A stretch of DNA of 64,000 bases from Corallococcus silvisoli (GTDB lineage Bacteria > Myxococcota > Myxococcia > Myxococcales > Myxococcaceae): the NCBI RefSeq assembly GCF_009909145.1, contig NZ_JAAAPJ010000014.1, forward strand, positions 1 through 64,000, given 5' to 3'. Within the stretch, counting starts at the first letter, position 1. The number at the start of each line of letters is the position of its first letter. Of the stretch, positions 41,980 through 51,099 are shown piece by piece. The translations under genes were made by a program, and so were the position numbers. Below the pieces are notes generated by a model that had not been told where the DNA came from, ran no database searches, and was given only the letters and a program-made list of their open reading frames with translations.

Positions 41980-44901
41980 TCAGGCCATGCCCCCTCCCAT
42001 CCGGGCCCCCGCCTCCCCTGGCACCTGCCGCAACAGGGCCTGGTAGTGCTTCAGCCACGACGTGTTCAGCGGGTCCAGCTTGAGGGCCTCCGCGTACCGC
42101 TCCAGCGCGGCCGGGATGGCCCGTTGGACCTCCAACGCATGTCCCTGGGTGAACAGGGCGCGGGCCTTCGATTCGACCTCCGGCCGGGCCGCGAGGAAGG
42201 CGCTGCGCAGGGCCTCCAGGGTGGGTTCGGGGACCCCGGCGGCGACGCACCGGGCGAGCCCCGCCAGGTTGCCCCGGGTGGCGTCATGGCCGACGCGGGA
42301 CAGCGGCTCGCCGAGCATGCGCTGCGCGGCCAGCACGCGGACGCGGAGGGCTTCAAGCGCCTGCCACTGCGCCGTGGGCAGCGGGCGGAGCTGGAAGGCG
42401 ACCAGGCGTCGCAGGGCGGCCTGGGCGCGGTGGTGGATGTCCCCGAAGTCCGCGCCGGGCTTCGCGCCCAGCAGGGCGTAGGGGTCCCGGGCGACGGCCT
42501 CCGCGCGGGACAGCAGGCGGGCGAGCTCCGCGTCGGGGGCGGGCTCCGCGTCCTCGATGAGCGCGCGAGAGAGGAGCCGGCCCAGGGCGGGGGACTCGTC
42601 GGAGAAGTGGACGAAGACGCCAGCGGGCACGTTCCAGGTGCGCGCCTCGTCGAAGGTGACGTGGCGGACGACGTCGCAGGAGCCCAGGACCGTGTCGCCC
42701 CGGAAGGACACCTCCACGGTCAGGCGCGCGGCGAGCGGGGGCAGCGCGCCCTGGCATTCCGCGAAGAGGCCCTCGGGGGCGACGTCGCTCACGGAGACAG
42801 GCTGGAGGCCTTCGCCCGGTGTCAGGCCCAGGCGCACGCGCAGGTCCGCGAGCGCATCCGTGCGGGGCGCGGAGGCCTCCAAGGGAGCCACGGCGTCCGT
42901 CAGCGGCAGGGGCGTGGAGGCCGCGTCGAGCACCCGGTTCACGAGCGGAATGGGCGCGGCGTCCAGCGAGGGGGCCAGGGTCATGAAAGGGATGGCGGCG
43001 GCGCCCAGCGTGGACGTGGGGCTCACCGCGGGCATCGGCGTGACGGCCAGGGGCGAAGCCGGATCCACCAACAGGATGGGGGCACGGGACCGTGCGGTGT
43101 TCGTGTCCGAAGCCGCCTCGATGGGGGCGGTGCTCATGGCTGGATGGACCAGGAGGATGGGAGCCCCCGGAGCAGGAGCCGGGTGAGGGCCGGGCATGGC
43201 GCCGGAAGCGGTGGGGCCCGAGGAATCGGCCTCCGCGGCGACGGGCAAGGTGTGAAGCGCTGAAGGCGGCTCGGGTTCGGTGGGCTCCAGCAGTGCCACG
43301 GCCGAGGCCCAGAACGCGGCCACCTCCGCGCGCATGGCCACCTCACCGGCGCGGGTATTGGAGTGCGCGATGTCCGCCGCGCGCAGTGCCGCGTCCTCCA
43401 TGGACGTGGCGACCCCGCCCCATTCGGGAACGTCCTCCACGATCTCGAAGTCCTCCGCCGCGTCGCGTTCCATCACGGAGCGCGTGACGGCGCCGGTCGA
43501 AGTGCCTCGCTGGGCCGCCCAGTTCGCGACGACATCATCGCCTGCCACGCCCTGAAACTTCATTCCGCTCGCGATGGCCTCCGCCGAAGCGTGGCGCGAC
43601 TTCACTTCGCGCGTAGCGGCCTCTGTCGAAGCGCCGTGCGACTTCACTTCGCGCGTAGCGGCCTCTGTCGCAGCGCCGTGCGACTTCACTTCGCGCGTAG
43701 CGGCCTCTGTCGCAGCGCCGTGCGACTTCACTTCGCGCGTAGCGGCCTCTGTCGCAGCGCCGTGCGACTTCACTTCGCGCGTAGCGGCCTCTGTCGCAGC
43801 GCCGTGCGACTTCACTTCGCGCGTAGCGGCCTCTGTCGCAGCGCCGTGCGACTTCACTTCGCGCGTAGCGGCCTCCGCCGAAGCACCGAGCGGCTTCTCT
43901 CCGCTCGCGACGGCCTCTGTCGAAGCACCGCTCGACTCCGCTCCCTGCTGTGTCACGAACTCCTCGGAAACGTCCTCGCGCGCATCAGCCGCTGCGTTCC
44001 GCACGGGCGCGCTCAGGCCCAGTGACTGCGCGAGCGCCACACGGAAAGCCCAGGCACTGTCGAAGCGCTCCTCTGGACGCGCGGCCATCGCGCGCAGCAG
44101 CACGGTGGACAGCGCGGGCGGCACGCTCGCGTTGATGGCATGCGGCGGGAACAGCGCCACGTCCGCGGACCGCCCCAACCCGAACGGCAGCCGCCCCGTC
44201 ACCAGCAGATACCCCGCCACGCCCAACGCATGCACATCCGCGCGCGGACCTCCACGCGTCCCCGCGCACTGCTCGGGCGCCATGAACGTAGGCGAGCCCA
44301 CCATCACGCCCTGCGCGCGCTCCTCGGGCGACAGCGCCGCGTCCCGCACCCCACCCGCGCCGAAGTCGCGCACCCGCACGTGCCGCGCACCCTTCGCGTC
44401 GCGCGCGACGACCAGCGCATCCAGCGTGAGGTCCCCATGCACCAACCCCCGCGAGTGCGCCGCCTCCAGCCCCGCGAGCGCCTGATCCAACACCTCCCCC
44501 ACCTCCACCGGCGACAACGGCAGGGGCATCGCGCTCAGCGGCTCCCCCTCCGGCGCCTCCATCAACACGCACGGCAGGCCCCTCGGCCCCGGGCGCACAT
44601 CCAGCACGCGCGCCACGTGGCGGTGCACCACGGAGCGCTGGGCCAGCGCCTCCGCGATGAACCGCGAGCGCACCGCCGGCCGCGCCGCCAGATGCGCATG
44701 CAGCACCTTCACCGCGAAGCGGTGCCCCGTGGGCACGTACTCCGCCAGGTACACCGACGCCACCGCCCCCACCTCCCACCGGCGCTTCAGCAGCAACGGC
44801 CCGTGCCGCTGCCCCTCCAGCGAATCCCCCGGGACCGGTGGCGGTGCGACGGGGCAGGCCTCCCCGTTCCGGTGCTCTCCCACGCAGCGCTTGCAGCCCA
44901 T
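41980..44901 (-). CDS. degenerate Ser/Thr protein kinase with repeat linker, PilZ-like, J-like and TPR regions
   Basis: A 973-residue cytoplasmic protein. A Cys-rich head (CKRCVGEHRNGEACP) precedes an eukaryotic-type kinase domain. The ATP lysine (FAVKVL, K65) and DFG (RVRDFGAGG) are kept, and APEQC follows, but the glycine loop is poor and the catalytic loop reads HGDLTLDALV, lacking the usual Lys and Asn, so activity is doubtful. A linker of nine 14-residue repeats (core TEAATREVKSHG) follows, then a Pro/Ala-rich region, a PilZ-like segment, a J-domain-like stretch (DPYALLGAKPGADFGDIHHR) and a terminal TPR-like helix pair. The start ATG 44901 has GGGG six bases upstream. It lies within a sugar-nucleotide gene region. 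Confidence 0.75.
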   Translation of the reverse strand: MGCKRCVGEHRNGEACPVAPPPVPGDSLEGQRHGPLLLKRRWEVGAVASVYLAEYVPTGHRFAVKVLHAHLAARPAVRSRFIAEALAQRSVVHRHVARVLDVRPGPRGLPCVLMEAPEGEPLSAMPLPLSPVEVGEVLDQALAGLEAAHSRGLVHGDLTLDALVVARDAKGARHVRVRDFGAGGVRDAALSPEERAQGVMVGSPTFMAPEQCAGTRGGPRADVHALGVAGYLLVTGRLPFGLGRSADVALFPPHAINASVPPALSTVLLRAMAARPEERFDSAWAFRVALAQSLGLSAPVRNAAADAREDVSEEFVTQQGAESSGASTEAVASGEKPLGASAEAATREVKSHGAATEAATREVKSHGAATEAATREVKSHGAATEAATREVKSHGAATEAATREVKSHGAATEAATREVKSHGASTEAATREVKSRHASAEAIASGMKFQGVAGDDVVANWAAQRGTSTGAVTRSVMERDAAEDFEIVEDVPEWGGVATSMEDAALRAADIAHSNTRAGEVAMRAEVAAFWASAVALLEPTEPEPPSALHTLPVAAEADSSGPTASGAMPGPHPAPAPGAPILLVHPAMSTAPIEAASDTNTARSRAPILLVDPASPLAVTPMPAVSPTSTLGAAAIPFMTLAPSLDAAPIPLVNRVLDAASTPLPLTDAVAPLEASAPRTDALADLRVRLGLTPGEGLQPVSVSDVAPEGLFAECQGALPPLAARLTVEVSFRGDTVLGSCDVVRHVTFDEARTWNVPAGVFVHFSDESPALGRLLSRALIEDAEPAPDAELARLLSRAEAVARDPYALLGAKPGADFGDIHHRAQAALRRLVAFQLRPLPTAQWQALEALRVRVLAAQRMLGEPLSRVGHDATRGNLAGLARCVAAGVPEPTLEALRSAFLAARPEVESKARALFTQGHALEVQRAIPAALERYAEALKLDPLNTSWLKHYQALLRQVPGEAGARMGGGMA
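43557..43934. repeat. 42-bp in-frame tandem repeats within the kinase gene
   Basis: Nine 42-bp units. The seven from 43599 to 43892 start with ACTTCACTTCGCGCGTAGCG at exactly 42-base steps, and five of the encoded units are identical (GAATEAATREVKSH); the end units are diverged. Identity including third codon positions points to recent expansion. Confidence 0.95.
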
Positions 44902-45043
44902 CGCCATCCCCGCCTGACGCCCCGGGAATGGGGCGGACCCGGGGTGGGCTTGCAACCTCCGCGCCCCATGCCCGGGGGCCACCTCCGTCCACCCGGCGAC
45001 ACTCCAACGTCCCAAAGTGCCATCGAACCCCGCAAAACGAACC

Positions 45044-45074
45044 GGGGCTCCCTGTAGAAATGACAGGAAGCCCC
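45044..45074 (-). terminator. hairpin terminator downstream of the guanylyltransferase gene
   Basis: On the minus strand GGGGCTTCCTGT pairs with ACAGGGAGCCCC (12 bp with one G-U) around a 7-base loop, followed by GGTTCGTTTTG. It lies about 50 bases past the guanylyltransferase stop and before the kinase gene. Confidence 0.65.
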
Positions 45075-45122
45075 AGGAAGAAAGGTGTGGGGAGGAGACA
45101 GGCGGCGGAGTCGCCTCGGGGC

Positions 45123-46184
45123 CTACAGCAGCTTCTTGCGCTTCTTCGCCTTGAGCGCCTCGACGACCTTCCGGACGTCCTGGCTCTTGTCCTTGGGGAC
45201 GACGAGCACGGCGTCACCGGAGTCCACCACCACCACGTCGTGCATGCCCACCACGGACAGCGTGCGCTTGTCCGCGAGCACCACGCAGTTCGTGCAGTCC
45301 ACGAGCACCGCGTCGCCGGAGACGACGTTGCCCTGCGCATCCGCGGGGCGCACTTCCGGGATGGCGGCGAAGGAGCCCACGTCGGACCAGCCGAAGTCGC
45401 CGTCCAGCACCGCGATGTTCTCCGCCTTCTCCATCACGCCGTAGTCGATGGAGATGGAGGGCAGCTTCGGGAACACGCGCTTGAGCACCGCCGGGAAGGT
45501 GCGCTTGCCCACGGCGCCCTGAAGCGCCTCCAGGCCCTTGCGCATCTCCGGCATGTGCTTCTGGAAGGCCGCCAGCATCACGTCCGCGCGGAAGACGAAG
45601 ATGCCGCCGTTCCACAGGTAGTCGCCGCCGGCCACGTAGGCCTGCGCCGTCTGCAGGTCGGGCTTCTCCTTGAACGCCTTCACGCGGCGGCCGCCGCCCT
45701 CCAGCGCGTCGCCGACCTGGATGTAGCCGTAGCCCGTCTCCGGACGCGCGGGCTTGATGCCCAGCGTGACGATGTGGCCCCCTTCCGCGATGCGCGCCGC
45801 CTCCGCGAGCGTGCGCTGGAAGCCCTTCACGTCCGCGACGTGGTGGTCCGACGGCAGCACCGCGAGCACGCCCTGGGGGTCGCGCGCGGCCACCTGGAGC
45901 GCCGCGAGCGCGATGGCGGGCGCGGTGTTGCGCGCCACCGGCTCCACCAGCAGGTTGCCCTTGGGCAGGCCCTTCACCAGCTTCGCGGCCGTCTTCGCGT
46001 GCACGGGGCCGCACACGATGAAGGTGTTCTTCACCGGCGCCAGCCCCCTGAGGCGCTGGGCGGTGTCGGTGAGCAGCGGCTGCTTGGAGGCCAGCGGGAG
46101 GAACTGCTTCGGACGGGCCTGGCGTGACAGCGGCCAGAAGCGGGTGCCGGAGCCTCCGGCCATGATGACGGGGTAGAGGGCCAT
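45123..46184 (-). CDS. manC: mannose-1-phosphate guanylyltransferase
   Basis: A 353-residue nucleotidyltransferase that makes GDP-mannose from mannose-1-phosphate and GTP. The signature loop is PVIMAGGSGTRFWPLSR, with PKQFLPL following; VEPVARNTAPAIALAAL, the PSDHHV loop, VKAFKEKPDL and the WNGGIFVFRADVML motif are all standard. The C-terminal type II isomerase domain of bifunctional enzymes is absent, so it is the short form. ATG 46184 is chosen since the in-frame upstream extension is unconserved. It works with the phosphohexomutase encoded 3.3 kb downstream. Confidence 0.92.
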   Translation of the reverse strand: MALYPVIMAGGSGTRFWPLSRQARPKQFLPLASKQPLLTDTAQRLRGLAPVKNTFIVCGPVHAKTAAKLVKGLPKGNLLVEPVARNTAPAIALAALQVAARDPQGVLAVLPSDHHVADVKGFQRTLAEAARIAEGGHIVTLGIKPARPETGYGYIQVGDALEGGGRRVKAFKEKPDLQTAQAYVAGGDYLWNGGIFVFRADVMLAAFQKHMPEMRKGLEALQGAVGKRTFPAVLKRVFPKLPSISIDYGVMEKAENIAVLDGDFGWSDVGSFAAIPEVRPADAQGNVVSGDAVLVDCTNCVVLADKRTLSVVGMHDVVVVDSGDAVLVVPKDKSQDVRKVVEALKAKKRKKLL

Positions 46185-46362
46185 ATGCGGGTGCGTGCTC
46201 CTAGGGACACGCCGGGCCACACCCGGCGCGAACGGCGGCGCACCATAGCGCTTCGCGCCGCCCGCGAAAGGGGGCCCGGCCGCCTGCCCCCCAAGGGATG
46301 GGGCGCGACAATGTGGGCAGAGTTTTGACCCGCCCCCGAAAAGCCAGTCTCATGCCCCGGCG

Positions 46363-49101
46363 TTGAGCCTCAAGCCCACATCCACCGGATGGACGCTGGC
46401 CTTCACCGTGCTCCTGGCGGTGGGGTTGTCCCTGGCGCCATTGCCGGAGAAGTTCCGCCCCCTCCCCACCCTTCGACAGGAAGGTTCGCTCGGGCCCAAG
46501 CTGGCGGCGCTCGTGCTGCCCGCGTCCCTGCGCGGGGTGAAGGCCCCGCGTCCACCCGCCGACGCGCTGGCGCCGGACGCCCCGGCTTCCGCGCTCGCGG
46601 AGGCGGACACCGCCGTCAACGACACGAACCCCAAGGCGGGCCCCGTCGTGGGCGAGGCCCCGGCCGTGCCCGGCATCGGCCTGGAGGAGCTGAGCGCCCC
46701 CACCCTGGCGAACGCGCTGGAGCTGGAGGCGCTGCGCGAGCGCATGGGCGCGAAGCACGTGGACATCGAGCTCAACTGCCGCAAGGCGCGCGCGGACGGC
46801 ACCTGTGAGGAGGACGGGCTGGCGCCGTTCATGCGGGCGCTCGGGGACCTGCGCTCGGACGCGCGGCGCACGCCGGTGCGGGTGGTGCACCTGGGCGACT
46901 CGCTGATCGCCTCGGACTACATCACGGACCTGGTGCGCGACCGGCTCCAGGAGCGCTTCGGTTCGGGCGGCCCGGGCTTCCTCTACATCCACCGGCTGGC
47001 GAGCGCCGGCCGCGCCACGCGCGCGGGCACCGCGAGCACGGACGGCTGGAAGATGGAGCGGCTGGTGGACACGCACTGGCCCAAGGACCGCGTGGGCTGG
47101 ACGGGCGTGGCCTTCTCCACGAGCGGACCGGCGCAGGCCACCCGCTACTCGGTGGAGGGCGCGCGCGAGGCGGAGCTGTTCTTCCTGGCCCAGCCCGCCA
47201 ATGGCGCCGTGCAGGTGGCGGTGGACGGCAAGAACACGCAGCGCCTCCAGACGCGCGCGTTCGGCCCCAAGTCGGAGGCGGCCTTCGCCCGGCTGAGGCT
47301 CCCGGAGGGCGCGAAGACGCTGACGCTCACCGCCAGCGGCAAGACGGAGCTGCACGGCGTGGCGGTGGAGTCGGGCACGCCGGGCGTCGTCTACGACACG
47401 GTGGGCCTGCTGGGCGGCATGGCGGAGGTGTACCTGCGCGCACAGCCCCAGGCGTTCCGCGCGCAGCTCAAGCACCGCAAGCCGTCGCTGGTGGTGTTGA
47501 TGGTGGGCGGCAACGAGGCGTTCTTCCTGTCGCGCGAGCGCACCACGGTGGACGAGGTCCGCTCGCAGATGAAGGAGCTGGTGTCGCGCGTGCGCTCGGC
47601 GGTGCCGGACGCGGCGTGCCTCGTGATGTCGCCCATCGACGCGGGCGTGCGCACGATGAGCGGAGAGCTCGTCACGCGCCGGCACTCGGCGGAGGTGACG
47701 GAGGTGTTCCGCGAGGAGGCGCGCAACGGCGGCTGCGCCTTCTACGACACGCTGGCGGCGATGGGCGGCGAGGGCTCCGCGCTCAAGTGGCTGGAGTCCG
47801 GCCTGATGCTGGAGGACCTCGTGCACCCGCGCGTGCGCGGCTCCAACCTGCTGGGCCACCTTTTCGACCTGGCGTTGCAGCGGGCCTTCGCGCGCACGCA
47901 TCCGCCCCACGTGCCGGGCACGGACCTGAGCGGCCTGCAGAACGCCACGCCCGCGCTGCTCCACACCTTCGAGTCGCTGGCCCGCCGCGACTCCGGCGCG
48001 AAGCTGCGCGTGGGCATCGCGCAGCTGGGCGCGTCGCACACGGCGGCGCACTTCTTCTCCGACGCGGTCCGCGACGCGCTGACGAAGCGCTTTGGCGACG
48101 CGGGCCGGGGCTTCATCGCGGCGGGCAAGCCTTCGCCCCGGCTGGAGGCGGCGCACGTGTCGCGCACGCTGGACGGCCCGTGGACGGTGGAGGACGCGAG
48201 GAGCACGCCAGGCGGCCTCTGGGGCCTCACCGGCATCCGCGCGGTGGGCGCGCCCGGCGCGAGCCTGGGCATCTCCTTCTGCGAAGGCTGCGCTGCGGAC
48301 AAGGACCGGCAGGGCCGGCTGGACCTGTACGCGCTGGACGCGCCGGGCGCCGCGTCGCCGGACATCACGGTGGACGGCGAGGCGATTCCCCCCGAAGCGC
48401 CGCCTCCTGAACCGCTGACGCACCCCACGGTGCGCATCCGCTCCTTCCCGGTGACGGGCGTGGCGCACACGGTGCAAGTGACGGTGCCGGAGGGTGGCGG
48501 GAGCGCGACGGTGCTGGGCGCGGCGCTGGAGTACGACACGCCAGGGCTGGTGTACGACGCGCTGGGCCTGCCCGGCGCCACGGTCTTCACGGCGCGGGAC
48601 ATGGACGCGGCGGCGCTGGACGCGCAGCTCTCGGCGCGCCGCCCGAACCTGCTGGTGTTCTGGTACGGCACCAACGAGGCGGAGCTGCCGGGCCTGGACG
48701 CGGACGGCCTGCGCCACGACTACGCGGCGCTGGTGTCGCGCCTGCGAAAGGCGACGGGCGCGGAGTGCCTGATCATCGGCCCCACGGACCGGCTCGAGCA
48801 GGACGCGGACGGCCGGTGGGCGGAGGCGCCGTCGCTGGGGAAGGTGCTCGCGGTGGTGCCGCAGGTGGCGAAGGACGCGGGGTGCGCGTACTGGTCCGCG
48901 CGAGCGGCCATGGGCGGTGAGCGCGCCATGCAGCGCTGGCAGCGGCAGCCGGAGCCGCTGGGCCACTCGGACGGGGTGCACCTGACGCCCGCGGGCTACG
49001 GCGTGCTGGCGAACGCGTTCGTGAAGGACCTGATGGCGGCGTACGAGTCCACGAAGAAGAAGGGCGGCGAGCCGACAGCCTCCGCCGCGGGAGCGCCCTG
49101 A
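46363..49101 (+). CDS. two-domain SGNH/GDSL hydrolase-like protein, partner of MBOAT
   Basis: A 912-residue protein with a signal anchor (TLAFTVLLAVGLSLAPL) and two tandem SGNH domains. Domain one has HLGDSLIASD (Ser nucleophile), MVGGNEA and a DLVHPRVRG His region. Domain two has QLGASHTAAHF, where the usual GDS is GAS, then WYGTNEAE and SDGVHLTPAGYG. The changed oxyanion motif suggests domain two is weaker or altered. SGNH proteins paired with MBOAT proteins O-acetylate exopolysaccharides; the MBOAT gene follows by three bases. The start is a TTG (46363), as no in-frame ATG or GTG precedes conserved sequence. Confidence 0.78.
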   Translation: MSLKPTSTGWTLAFTVLLAVGLSLAPLPEKFRPLPTLRQEGSLGPKLAALVLPASLRGVKAPRPPADALAPDAPASALAEADTAVNDTNPKAGPVVGEAPAVPGIGLEELSAPTLANALELEALRERMGAKHVDIELNCRKARADGTCEEDGLAPFMRALGDLRSDARRTPVRVVHLGDSLIASDYITDLVRDRLQERFGSGGPGFLYIHRLASAGRATRAGTASTDGWKMERLVDTHWPKDRVGWTGVAFSTSGPAQATRYSVEGAREAELFFLAQPANGAVQVAVDGKNTQRLQTRAFGPKSEAAFARLRLPEGAKTLTLTASGKTELHGVAVESGTPGVVYDTVGLLGGMAEVYLRAQPQAFRAQLKHRKPSLVVLMVGGNEAFFLSRERTTVDEVRSQMKELVSRVRSAVPDAACLVMSPIDAGVRTMSGELVTRRHSAEVTEVFREEARNGGCAFYDTLAAMGGEGSALKWLESGLMLEDLVHPRVRGSNLLGHLFDLALQRAFARTHPPHVPGTDLSGLQNATPALLHTFESLARRDSGAKLRVGIAQLGASHTAAHFFSDAVRDALTKRFGDAGRGFIAAGKPSPRLEAAHVSRTLDGPWTVEDARSTPGGLWGLTGIRAVGAPGASLGISFCEGCAADKDRQGRLDLYALDAPGAASPDITVDGEAIPPEAPPPEPLTHPTVRIRSFPVTGVAHTVQVTVPEGGGSATVLGAALEYDTPGLVYDALGLPGATVFTARDMDAAALDAQLSARRPNLLVFWYGTNEAELPGLDADGLRHDYAALVSRLRKATGAECLIIGPTDRLEQDADGRWAEAPSLGKVLAVVPQVAKDAGCAYWSARAAMGGERAMQRWQRQPEPLGHSDGVHLTPAGYGVLANAFVKDLMAAYESTKKKGGEPTASAAGAP

Positions 49102-49104
49102 GCC

Positions 49105-50577
49105 GTGCTGTCCCACAGCCTCCAGTACGTCGTCTTCGTCATCGGGGTGTTCGCCCTCTACTGGGCGGTGCACCGGTACTACTGGCCGCGCATGCTGGTG
49201 CTGCTCGGGGCCAGCCTGCTGGTGTATGCGTCGTTCCTGCAGGTCTCGCTGCCGGAGCTCGCGGGCGGCCTGCCCGTCGGGGTGCTGGCGGTGAAGCTGC
49301 TGCCGCTCCTCATCTTCCTGGCGGGCGTGACGGTCGACCACCTGCTGGTGAAGGGCATGGGGCGCACGGACCAGCCGGGCGTGCGCAAGCTGCTGGTGGT
49401 CGTGTCCGTCGTCTCCAACCTGGGGCTGCTGGCGGGCTTCAAGTACCTGGAGCTGCTGCGCAAGACGGCGGTATCGCTGCTGGGCCCCTGGGGCGTGGAG
49501 GTGCGCACGGAGCCCTTCCACTTGCTGTTGCCGGTGGGGCTGGCGTTCTTCGTCTTCCAGTCCATCAGCTACACGGTGGATGTGTACCGGGGGAAGGCGA
49601 GCCCGGAGCACTCGTTCGTGGAGCACCTGCTCTACATGCTGTTCTTCCCGCGCGTGCTGAGCGGGCCCATCGTGCGGGCGTCGGAGCTGATGGCGCACTT
49701 CCGCGAGGTGCCCACGCTGTCGTCGGATGACGGGAACAAGGCGCTGTTCCGCATCGCGGTGGGGCTGGTGAAGAAGCTGGTCATCGCGGACGTGCTGGGC
49801 AGCGGCATCGTGGATCCGGTGTTCAGCAGCCCGCATGCGTACTCGTCGGCGGAGTGCGCGGTGGCCGCGGTCGCGTACACGCTGGAGCTGTACTACGACT
49901 TCTCGGGGTACTCGGACATCGCGATTGGCGTGGCGACGCTGTTCGGCTTCAAGTTCCCGGAGAACTTCGCGCGGCCGTATCTGGCGAAGAACCTCTTCGA
50001 GTTCTGGAACCGCTGGCACATGAGCCTGTCGTCGTGGCTGCGGGACTACCTGTACATCCCGCTGGGCGGCAACCGGCGCTCGAAGGCGCGGGTGTGTTTC
50101 AACCTGATGATGGTGATGGTGCTGGGCGGCCTGTGGCACGGGGCGGACTGGCGCTTCGCGGTGTGGGGCGCGGTGCACGGCGTGGCGTTGTGCGCGGTGC
50201 GGTGCTGGTGGTGGTTCAAGGGCAAGGAGCAGGAGCCGGGCCCGGTGCGCGTGGCGTTCGGGATGTTGGCCACGTTCACGCTGGTGGTGCTGACGCGCGT
50301 GGTGTTCCGGGCGCCGGACATGGCGCACGCGAGTGAGTTCTACGCGCGGATGATGCAGGGCATCCCGGGGCTGGCGAACGTGGGCCCGCTGGTGTGGAGC
50401 ATGCTGGCCATCGCGGTGGCGGCGCACGCCGTGCCGATGAAGGTCTACGACGTCGCGGCGCTCGCGTTCCTCAAGCTGCCGGCGCCCGCGCGGGCGGTGG
50501 TGCTGGTGCTGCTGGGGCTGGGCATCAAGCAGCTCTCCACGATGGAGACGCGGCCGTACGTGTATCTCCAGTTCTGA
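49105..50577 (+). CDS. MBOAT-family O-acyltransferase (AlgI-like)
   Basis: A 490-residue polytopic membrane protein with about 11 helices. The MBOAT hallmarks are YYDFSGYSDIAIG, FWNRWHMSLSSWLRDYLYIP, the GGNRR motif and the catalytic-His region GGLWHGADWRF. AlgI-type proteins carry acetyl groups across the membrane for O-acetylation of polysaccharide by a periplasmic SGNH partner, here encoded immediately upstream (stop to GTG start, three bases). This pair plus ManC and the hexomutase point to modification of a mannose-containing polymer, which is inference. Confidence 0.9.
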   Translation: MLSHSLQYVVFVIGVFALYWAVHRYYWPRMLVLLGASLLVYASFLQVSLPELAGGLPVGVLAVKLLPLLIFLAGVTVDHLLVKGMGRTDQPGVRKLLVVVSVVSNLGLLAGFKYLELLRKTAVSLLGPWGVEVRTEPFHLLLPVGLAFFVFQSISYTVDVYRGKASPEHSFVEHLLYMLFFPRVLSGPIVRASELMAHFREVPTLSSDDGNKALFRIAVGLVKKLVIADVLGSGIVDPVFSSPHAYSSAECAVAAVAYTLELYYDFSGYSDIAIGVATLFGFKFPENFARPYLAKNLFEFWNRWHMSLSSWLRDYLYIPLGGNRRSKARVCFNLMMVMVLGGLWHGADWRFAVWGAVHGVALCAVRCWWWFKGKEQEPGPVRVAFGMLATFTLVVLTRVVFRAPDMAHASEFYARMMQGIPGLANVGPLVWSMLAIAVAAHAVPMKVYDVAALAFLKLPAPARAVVLVLLGLGIKQLSTMETRPYVYLQF

Positions 50578-50624
50578 CCTTCGACGGTTGATGGGGGCCT
50601 GGGACGCACGCTGAAGAGCCCCCC

Positions 50625-50855
50625 ATGACCAACGAGGCCAGCAGCTCCGGGCTCATCCTCTACCAGACCGAAGATGGGCGAACGCGCATCCAGTGCCGCT
50701 TCGAGGGAGAGACCCTCTGGCTGACCCAGGCACAGATGGCGGAGCTGTTCCAAACGACCCCGCAGAACGTCACCCTGCACCTGAAGGACATCTTCGCGGA
50801 GGGTGAACTCGACGAGGCGGCAACTTGTAAGTCGTATTTACAGGTTCGACAGGAG
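50625..50855 (+). pseudogene. 5' fragment of a RhuM-family gene
   Basis: The first 77 codons match the N-terminus of RhuM-family proteins: GLILYQTEDGRTRIQCRFE, then LWLTQAQMAELFQTTPQNVT, and EAATCKSYLQVRQE. Full RhuM proteins are about 330 residues; here homology stops at 50855 and the frame runs into sequence antisense to a lipoprotein fragment. RhuM proteins occur in pathogenicity and defence islands. This is a truncated remnant left by a deletion that also took the 3' end of the facing gene. Confidence 0.75.
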
Positions 50856-50967
50856 CGCTCACCCCTCCATCGACTCCACCATCTTGAAGCTCGGAGCGCA
50901 GGGAGTAGAGCCTGGAACTCGCACAGGCCAGTCCGGATACGAGAGCCAGGAGAAGCGCGCGCCGCAA
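50770..50967 (-). pseudogene. 5' fragment of a lipoprotein gene (head-on with the RhuM fragment)
   Basis: On the minus strand a TTG start at 50967 with GGAGG six bases upstream gives MRRALLLALVSGLACASS, a classic lipoprotein signal with lipobox ending GLAC. The mature part runs RLYSLRSELQDGGVDGG and reaches about 50850, where it meets the RhuM frame. Beyond that the frame is merely antisense to RhuM until a stop at 50770. Only the gene's 5' end is left. Confidence 0.6.
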
Positions 50968-51099
50968 TGAAACCTCCATGGCTTCTTGACCTGCCTCGTT
51001 GAAACAAGCCGACCCATCCAGAATGCCAGTGGAAGGAGGCCGAGGTGAATCCCCTCCACATCCCCTGTGCTGGTGCAGCTGCGGTATGAACACCGTGCC

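Noticed and set aside
43557..43934. CRISPR-like regular repeat array
   Set aside because: The 42-bp units are contiguous with no unique spacers and are in frame within a protein gene.
43574..44485. Plus-strand frame with repeated CDFTSRVAASVAAP units
   Set aside because: It is the antisense of the 42-bp repeats in the kinase gene, which has recognisable kinase motifs on the minus strand.
46201..50427. Long minus-strand open frame opposite the SGNH and MBOAT genes
   Set aside because: It is His/Arg/Gln-rich with no domain and mirrors two well-supported plus-strand genes; a GC-rich antisense shadow. The same applies to long frames opposite tamA, tamB and the Omp85 gene.
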